The notes under the pieces were generated by a model that worked only from the letters and a program-made list of their open reading frames with translations, had not been told where the DNA came from and did no database searches. Of a stretch of 9,234 nt of DNA, positions 5,444 to 9,234 are shown one piece after another. The position numbers and the translations under genes were made by a program. Numbering within the stretch: the first letter of the stretch is position 1; each line of letters opens with the position of its first letter. The stretch is from Nitrosomonadales bacterium (GTDB lineage: Bacteria; Pseudomonadota; Gammaproteobacteria; Burkholderiales; Sulfuricellaceae), in NCBI GenBank assembly GCA_003104895.1, contig PQAG01000213.1, forward strand, positions 7,499 through 16,732. The letters run 5' to 3'.

Positions 5444-6466
5444 ATGGACAAGCAGAACAGTCAGAGCACGCCGGGCAAGAAAATGACGCCCAGTGCGATC
5501 GTGAGCTATTTCGACCAGTACGTCATCGGCCAGGACGAGGCCAAGAAAACGCTGGCCGTGGTGGTCTATTCGCATTACCGCAAGCTGGGAAGACGCCAGA
5601 GCACGGTCGAAATCGCCAAGAGCAATGTCCTCCTGATCGGCCCGACCGGCACGGGCAAGACCCTGCTGTGCGAAACCCTGGCGCGCGCCATTGGCGTGCC
5701 TTTCGTCACCGCAAACGCGACTTCCCTGGCGCAATCGAAATACGTCAACGAGGAAATCGAGGCGGTCCTGCTGAGGCTCCTGGACCGGGCGGGCGGCGAT
5801 CTCGCCAAGGCGGAGCGCGGCATCGTCTTCATCGACGAAATCGACAAGCTGAAATCGACCGGCAGCCAGCGCGCCACTTCGGGAGAACGCGTGCAGCACG
5901 CCCTGCTGAAGATCATGGAGGGCGCGCCGGTCAGGCTGGGAAGCACCCAAAGCATCGACACCACCCATATTCTTTTCATCTGCGCCGGGGCGTTCGTCGG
6001 GCTTGAGACCATCACGGCCAATACCCATGCCTTCGGCTTCATTTCCCTTGCCGAAGCGGACAACCAGAAAATACTCGACCGGCTGAACTCAAGGGTGAAG
6101 CCCACCGATCTGTTCGAATTCGGGCTGATCCCGGAATTTGCCGGGCGCTTGCCGGTGATTGCCACCTTCAAGAACCTGTCCAAGGATATGCTGCTGAAGA
6201 TCATGGTCGAGCCCAGGAACTCGATCTACAACCAGTTCCGGGAAATCCTGAAAAACGAGGGCGTCGAACTGAGCATCGAGCCGCGCGTATTCGAGCAGAT
6301 TGCCGAACTGGCCTTCGAATACAAGGTGGGCGCACGCAGCCTGCGGGGCATCTTCGAGGAGATGATCACGCCCGTTCTTTATGTCACCCCTGACCGGCCG
6401 GAGATACGCAAGGTCGTCATCAGGTCATTGTTCGAGGACCCGGTATTCATTACTGATGCGCCATGA
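5444..6466 (+). CDS. ClpX-like AAA+ ATPase lacking the zinc-binding domain
   Basis: A 340-residue cytoplasmic AAA+ ATPase homologous to the unfoldase ClpX from its YVIGQDEAKK box to the end. Present: Walker A GPTGTGKT (66-73), Walker B IVFIDEID (127-134), arginine finger R235 in GLIPEFAGRLP, and sensor-2 R298 in GARSLRG, so it should bind and hydrolyse ATP and form rings. Absent: the N-terminal four-cysteine zinc domain of ClpX (only about 15 residues precede the ATPase core), which explains the short length versus about 420. Altered: the pore-1 loop GYVG is KYVN (99-102); the RKH loop segment is replaced by a short RLGSTQS stretch; the ClpP-docking IGF loop is shortened to an FGF (197-199). 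It is therefore a paralogue and not the housekeeping clpX. It is not next to clpP or lon as clpX usually is. It could be a specialised unfoldase or remodeller with its own substrates, possibly ClpP-independent. The family is certain; the role is not known. Confidence 0.9.
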   Translation: MDKQNSQSTPGKKMTPSAIVSYFDQYVIGQDEAKKTLAVVVYSHYRKLGRRQSTVEIAKSNVLLIGPTGTGKTLLCETLARAIGVPFVTANATSLAQSKYVNEEIEAVLLRLLDRAGGDLAKAERGIVFIDEIDKLKSTGSQRATSGERVQHALLKIMEGAPVRLGSTQSIDTTHILFICAGAFVGLETITANTHAFGFISLAEADNQKILDRLNSRVKPTDLFEFGLIPEFAGRLPVIATFKNLSKDMLLKIMVEPRNSIYNQFREILKNEGVELSIEPRVFEQIAELAFEYKVGARSLRGIFEEMITPVLYVTPDRPEIRKVVIRSLFEDPVFITDAP

Positions 6467-6821
6467 ATTCCAGCGCATTGCCATCAGGATCGCGGCAGAA
6501 CAGGGCCGGACGGCCGGAGCGGCTCATGGTGTATGGAATCCCGGCCTGGTCCAGGCTGATTTTCAGCGCTTCCAGATCGTCCACACCCAAGGCAATGTGC
6601 CGGTCGCGTCCGCCGTGTTCCGGTCGCCCGCCGACAGGACCGGGGTTGGGTAGCGCAAGAAGATGAATCTGCTGTGCGCCAATCTCGTACCACACCCCCT
6701 CGAAAGCCAACTCCGGGCGTTTTGCGCTAGGAAGCAAATTCAGCACACTTTCGTAAAAGGCCCGTGACGCGCTCAGATCCGACACCAGAAGCGAAGCATG
6801 AAGAAATTCAGTGACTTTCAT
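6450..6821 (-). CDS. VOC-superfamily (glyoxalase/bleomycin-resistance fold) protein
   Basis: A 123-residue single-module vicinal-oxygen-chelate protein, probably a cytoplasmic metal-dependent dimer. Candidate metal ligands in the expected places are His8 (FLHASLLVSD), His53 (QIHLL), His75 (RHIALGVDD) and Glu118 (NALEFM). The closing RDPDGNALEF motif is typical of the fold. The substrate cannot be deduced; it resembles uncharacterised VOC proteins also found in cyanobacteria rather than true glyoxalase I. Start: the ATG at 6821 gives MKVTEFLH, the normal family start, with AGGA a few nt upstream; an extension to 6875 would read through the preceding permease gene in another frame. The first 14 bp overlap the end of the permease gene, so the two are probably translated from one message. 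The 3' end overlaps the convergent ClpX-like gene by 17 bp. Confidence 0.88.
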   Translation of the reverse strand: MKVTEFLHASLLVSDLSASRAFYESVLNLLPSAKRPELAFEGVWYEIGAQQIHLLALPNPGPVGGRPEHGGRDRHIALGVDDLEALKISLDQAGIPYTMSRSGRPALFCRDPDGNALEFMAHQ

Positions 6822-7707
6822 GATTATCCTCATGCTGGTGTTCAAGTTTTCCCGAGAACAGGCTGGCGGCAACAATCATCGCGCCGCCCAGCCATTCCTG
6901 CGCCGACATGGCCTCTCCGGCAAGAAAATAGGACGATATCGCAGCCACCACCAGCTCGAACAGGAAGATCACGATGGCCTGATTGGCAGGGGTATGGGAC
7001 AGGCCATATTGCACCGTCAGTGTGATGCAGAAGATTGCCACGCCGATCAGCAGCAGCCACAGCCATCCGCTCCATGCAAGGCTTACGGCTGGAGCAGCCA
7101 GGGTAGGCTCCGAGAGAACCGGCAGCAGCGAGAGCAGGAGCACGCCGAGCCAGATGCTCACCGACTTGGTCTGGACATCCAGATGCTGTGCCTTGCGTGA
7201 CAGCACGTTGGAAAGCGCGAACATCAGCCCGGCGGACAGGCCCAGCCATTCAGCCCGGTTCTGCGGCAGCGGCAGGCCGGATTCCGGGCGCCACAACATC
7301 ACCACCGCTCCCGCCAGTGAAAGCGCCATGACAGCATAACCCGCGAGCGTGGGCTTTTCACGCAACAGCAGATGGGCAAATATCACGGTCCAGAAAGGCG
7401 AGAGATAAAACAGCAGCAGCACGCGCATGATCTCGCCGTCGATCACGGCCAGCACGTAAGCCAGATTGGTCCACCCCGCCGTAATCCCGATCAGGATGGG
7501 CAGCCAGCCCGCGCTGCGAAGCTGGCTGAAGGCGCCGTGAAAGAAAATCAGGCCAAGCGCCAAAGCGACGATGTAGGTCAGCAGGCTGGACAGGGAGCCG
7601 GAAACCCCGGCCTCGGCGAGCAGGCGATAGGGATACCAGATCAGCCCCCAGATCACCGCGCCGGAGAGCAAACTGGAGACCGCCAGCAATTTCTGTTTTG
7701 AAACCAT
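6808..7707 (-). CDS. DMT-superfamily permease (two EamA domains)
   Basis: A 299-residue inner-membrane transporter of the drug/metabolite transporter superfamily, with about ten hydrophobic segments arranged as two EamA repeats (roughly residues 8-137 and 150-285). Recognisable features are the SGAVIWGLIWYPYRLL first helix, a FYLSPFWTVIFAHLLLREKPT end of the first repeat, and the matching FLFELVVAAISSYFLAGEAMS segment in the second. The tail is His/Glu/Asp-rich (HQHEDNHESH). The substrate is unknown; members export amino acids, nucleotide-related compounds or other metabolites. The ATG at 7707 is preferred over a GTG at 7716, three codons earlier. It is the first gene of a pair with the VOC gene, overlapping by 14 bp, and is divergent from dapC across a short region holding a strong inverted repeat. 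Confidence 0.9.
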   Translation of the reverse strand: MVSKQKLLAVSSLLSGAVIWGLIWYPYRLLAEAGVSGSLSSLLTYIVALALGLIFFHGAFSQLRSAGWLPILIGITAGWTNLAYVLAVIDGEIMRVLLLFYLSPFWTVIFAHLLLREKPTLAGYAVMALSLAGAVVMLWRPESGLPLPQNRAEWLGLSAGLMFALSNVLSRKAQHLDVQTKSVSIWLGVLLLSLLPVLSEPTLAAPAVSLAWSGWLWLLLIGVAIFCITLTVQYGLSHTPANQAIVIFLFELVVAAISSYFLAGEAMSAQEWLGGAMIVAASLFSGKLEHQHEDNHESH

Positions 7708-7738
7708 GCCTAACACTTCTATAATTTCCAGTTTACGC

Positions 7739-7777
7739 TTTTGAATGAATGCATTGTTTCATGACATTCATTCAAAA
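7739..7777. promoter_or_regulatory. Perfect 13-bp inverted repeat, probable operator between divergent genes
   Basis: Arms TTTTGAATGAATG (7739-7751) and CATTCATTCAAAA (7765-7777) are exact reverse complements, with a 13-nt spacer. Nested on the left is an imperfect palindrome GAAnnAATGCATTnnTTC (7743-7760), the size and style of a TetR-type operator half. The left arm lies over the likely -35 zone of the permease gene and the right arm over the likely -35 zone of dapC (candidate -10 TATAAG, 7791-7796). This is not an intrinsic terminator: stems are AT-rich and there is no downstream gene end facing it. Confidence 0.55.
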
Positions 7778-7803
7778 TCATCATCTTGAATATAAGAAAT
7801 AAA

Positions 7804-9000
7804 GTGAATCCTAATCTAAACCATCTGCACTCCTACCCCTTTCAGAAGCTGCGCGAACTGTTTCATGGCACAGCCCCCAATGCGAAATATGCGCCGGTCA
7901 ATCTTTCCATCGGGGAGCCCAAGCACGCCACGCCGGCTTTCATCACCCAGGCATTGACGGACAACCTGGCCGGGCTGGCGAATTATCCCACAACCCAGGG
8001 CAGCGAAGCGCTGCGCCACTCCATTGCCAGCTGGATTGCGCGCCGTTACAAGGTGCCGGCGCCGGATATCGCCAGGCAGATCCTGCCGGTCAATGGCAGC
8101 CGTGAAGCCCTGTTCGCCTTTGCCCAGGCGGTGATCGACACCAACCGGACACAGCCGGTGGTGATCTCGCCCAACCCCTTTTACCAGATTTACGAAGGCG
8201 CAACCTACCTGGCCGGCGCCACGCCCTACTATCTAAATACGCTGCCGGAAAACGGCTACAACATGGAATTCGACCGGGTGCCGGAAGGCATCTGGCAGCA
8301 CACCCAACTGGTTTATGTCTGCTCCCCCGGCAACCCCACCGGCAAGGTCATGGATCTGGCGGCATGGGAGCATCTGTTCGACCTTTCCGACCGCTATCAC
8401 TTCGTGATTGCATCCGACGAATGCTATTCCGAAATCTATCCGGATGAAGCCAACCCGCCTCTGGGCGGACTGGAAGCCGCGCACCGCCTGGGCCGCCACG
8501 ACTACCGCCGCATGGTGATGTTCAGCAGCCTGTCCAAGCGTTCCAACGTGCCCGGCATGCGTTCCGGCTTCGTGGCTGGCGATGCGGCCATCATGGAAAA
8601 ATTCCTGCTCTACCGTACCTACCATGGCTGCGCCATGAACCCGGCAGTGCAGGCCGCCAGCGCCGCCGCCTGGAACGACGAGGCGCACGTGATTGAAAAC
8701 CGCCGCCTGTACCGGGAAAAGTTCTCCCAGGTGACGCCCATCCTGCAGCAAGCCCTGCCGGTCATGCAACCCGACGCAGCCTTTTATCTCTGGGCCAGAA
8801 CCCCGGCCGCGGATACCGATTTCGCATTGGGCCTGTACCGGGATTATAATGTGACGGTTTTGCCGGGCAGCTTTCTCGCACGTGAAGCGCGCGGCATCAA
8901 CCCCGGAGAGCAATTCGTGCGCATCGCGCTGGTCGCCCCGCTGGCGGAGTGTCTGGATGCGGCAGAGAGAATTCGAGAATTCGTCAACAAAGCCAAATAA
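7804..9000 (+). CDS. dapC: Succinyldiaminopimelate transaminase DapC
   Basis: A PLP-dependent fold-type I aminotransferase of 398 residues, matching the proteobacterial DapC group in length and sequence. It transfers an amino group from glutamate to N-succinyl-2-amino-6-oxopimelate in the succinylase branch of meso-diaminopimelate and lysine synthesis (cytoplasm). Visible are NLSIGEPKHATP near the N-terminus, PNPFYQIYEG, the SPGNPTG motif, ASDECYSEIY with the cofactor-ring Asp, and the PLP lysine Lys245 in SSLSKRSNVPGMRSGF, followed by the C-terminal substrate-binding Arg region (FVRIAL). Start: GTG at 7804 gives the usual (M)NPNLNHLHSYPF beginning; a TTG at 7786 is in frame but adds six residues and lies in the probable promoter. 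The ribosome site is weak (AAGAAA), and the leader may be very short. dapD follows after 25 nt, which strongly supports the assignment. Confidence 0.93.
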   Translation: MNPNLNHLHSYPFQKLRELFHGTAPNAKYAPVNLSIGEPKHATPAFITQALTDNLAGLANYPTTQGSEALRHSIASWIARRYKVPAPDIARQILPVNGSREALFAFAQAVIDTNRTQPVVISPNPFYQIYEGATYLAGATPYYLNTLPENGYNMEFDRVPEGIWQHTQLVYVCSPGNPTGKVMDLAAWEHLFDLSDRYHFVIASDECYSEIYPDEANPPLGGLEAAHRLGRHDYRRMVMFSSLSKRSNVPGMRSGFVAGDAAIMEKFLLYRTYHGCAMNPAVQAASAAAWNDEAHVIENRRLYREKFSQVTPILQQALPVMQPDAAFYLWARTPAADTDFALGLYRDYNVTVLPGSFLAREARGINPGEQFVRIALVAPLAECLDAAERIREFVNKAK

Positions 9001-9025
9001 ACCCTTATCAGGAAAAAAACAAATC

Positions 9026-9234
9026 ATGCAAGAACTGCAAAGCATCATCGAAGAAGCCTTTGAACGCCGCGCCGACATCACCCCGCGCAACGTCGAAACC
9101 AAGGTCAAGGACGCCGTGGACAGCGTGCTGGATATGCTCGACAAAGGCCAGCTGCGCGTAGCTTCCAAGGTGGATGGCCAGTGGGTCACCCATCAGTGGC
9201 TGAAAAAGGCCGTGCTGCTGTCCTTCCGCCTGGA
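9026..9234 (+). CDS. dapD: Tetrahydrodipicolinate N-succinyltransferase DapD (5' part, runs off the window)
   Basis: The first 69 codons of DapD, which succinylates tetrahydrodipicolinate using succinyl-CoA, the step just before DapC. The N-terminal helical domain is unmistakable: it opens MQELQSIIEEAFERRADITP and continues with GQWVTHQWLKKAVLLSFR, closely matching E. coli DapD. The catalytic left-handed beta-helix part lies beyond the window edge. AGGA at 9010-9013 is a usable ribosome site with somewhat long spacing. It sits 25 nt after dapC, so the two are very likely co-transcribed. Confidence 0.93.
   Translation, partial: MQELQSIIEEAFERRADITPRNVETKVKDAVDSVLDMLDKGQLRVASKVDGQWVTHQWLKKAVLLSFRL

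Noticed and set aside
7739..7777. Inverted repeat as a rho-independent terminator
   Set aside because: It lies between divergent gene starts, the arms are AT-rich and the spacer is long; no transcript ends there.
8233..9189. Minus-strand frame of about 318 codons over dapC and dapD
   Set aside because: It crosses the dapC-dapD junction, and both of those genes are unambiguous family members.

Overview
This 9.2 kb stretch of GC-rich, densely packed bacterial DNA looks like a chromosomal segment from a betaproteobacterium. The gene content (single-domain QueF, proteobacterial-type DapC next to DapD, a membrane PAS-PAS-GGDEF protein, an AEC transporter) and codon use fit that group. An affiliation with Nitrosomonadales-like autotrophs or sulfur/iron oxidisers is only a guess. 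I see no mobile elements, CRISPR arrays, tRNA or rRNA genes.

Layout, left to right. (1) Positions 1-240 are an AT-richer leader with short repeats and a TATAAT box. (2) A plus-strand run of four closely spaced genes follows: queF (queuosine synthesis), an FGGY kinase very similar to cyanobacterial/plant D-ribulose kinase, a small atypical PilZ protein, and a six-TM PAS-PAS-GGDEF diguanylate cyclase. (3) An AEC-family permease on the minus strand converges on the cyclase gene and overlaps its end by 41 bp. (4) A plus-strand gene encodes a ClpX-like AAA+ ATPase that lacks the zinc-binding domain and has altered substrate-handling loops. (5) A minus-strand pair, an EamA/DMT permease followed by a VOC (glyoxalase-fold) protein, overlaps internally by 14 bp and overlaps the end of the ClpX-like gene by 17 bp. 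(6) A short divergent intergenic region carries a perfect 13-bp inverted repeat. (7) dapC and the start of dapD form the beginning of a plus-strand lysine/diaminopimelate operon that runs off the window.

How the genes fit together: the dapC-dapD pair is a clear pathway unit (the two adjacent steps of the succinylase branch of DAP/lysine synthesis). PilZ and GGDEF are a plausible c-di-GMP signalling pair. The kinase, queF, AEC, DMT and VOC genes have no obvious shared pathway.

Most worth a second look: the kinase reading frame has no ATG/GTG/TTG start upstream of its essential first beta strand, but has a perfect Shine-Dalgarno sequence 6 nt before an ATC codon; the zinc-domain-less ClpX paralogue has non-canonical pore loops; and the dapC/DMT divergent region contains a strong inverted repeat. 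No wholly new system is obvious. The remaining genes belong to known families.
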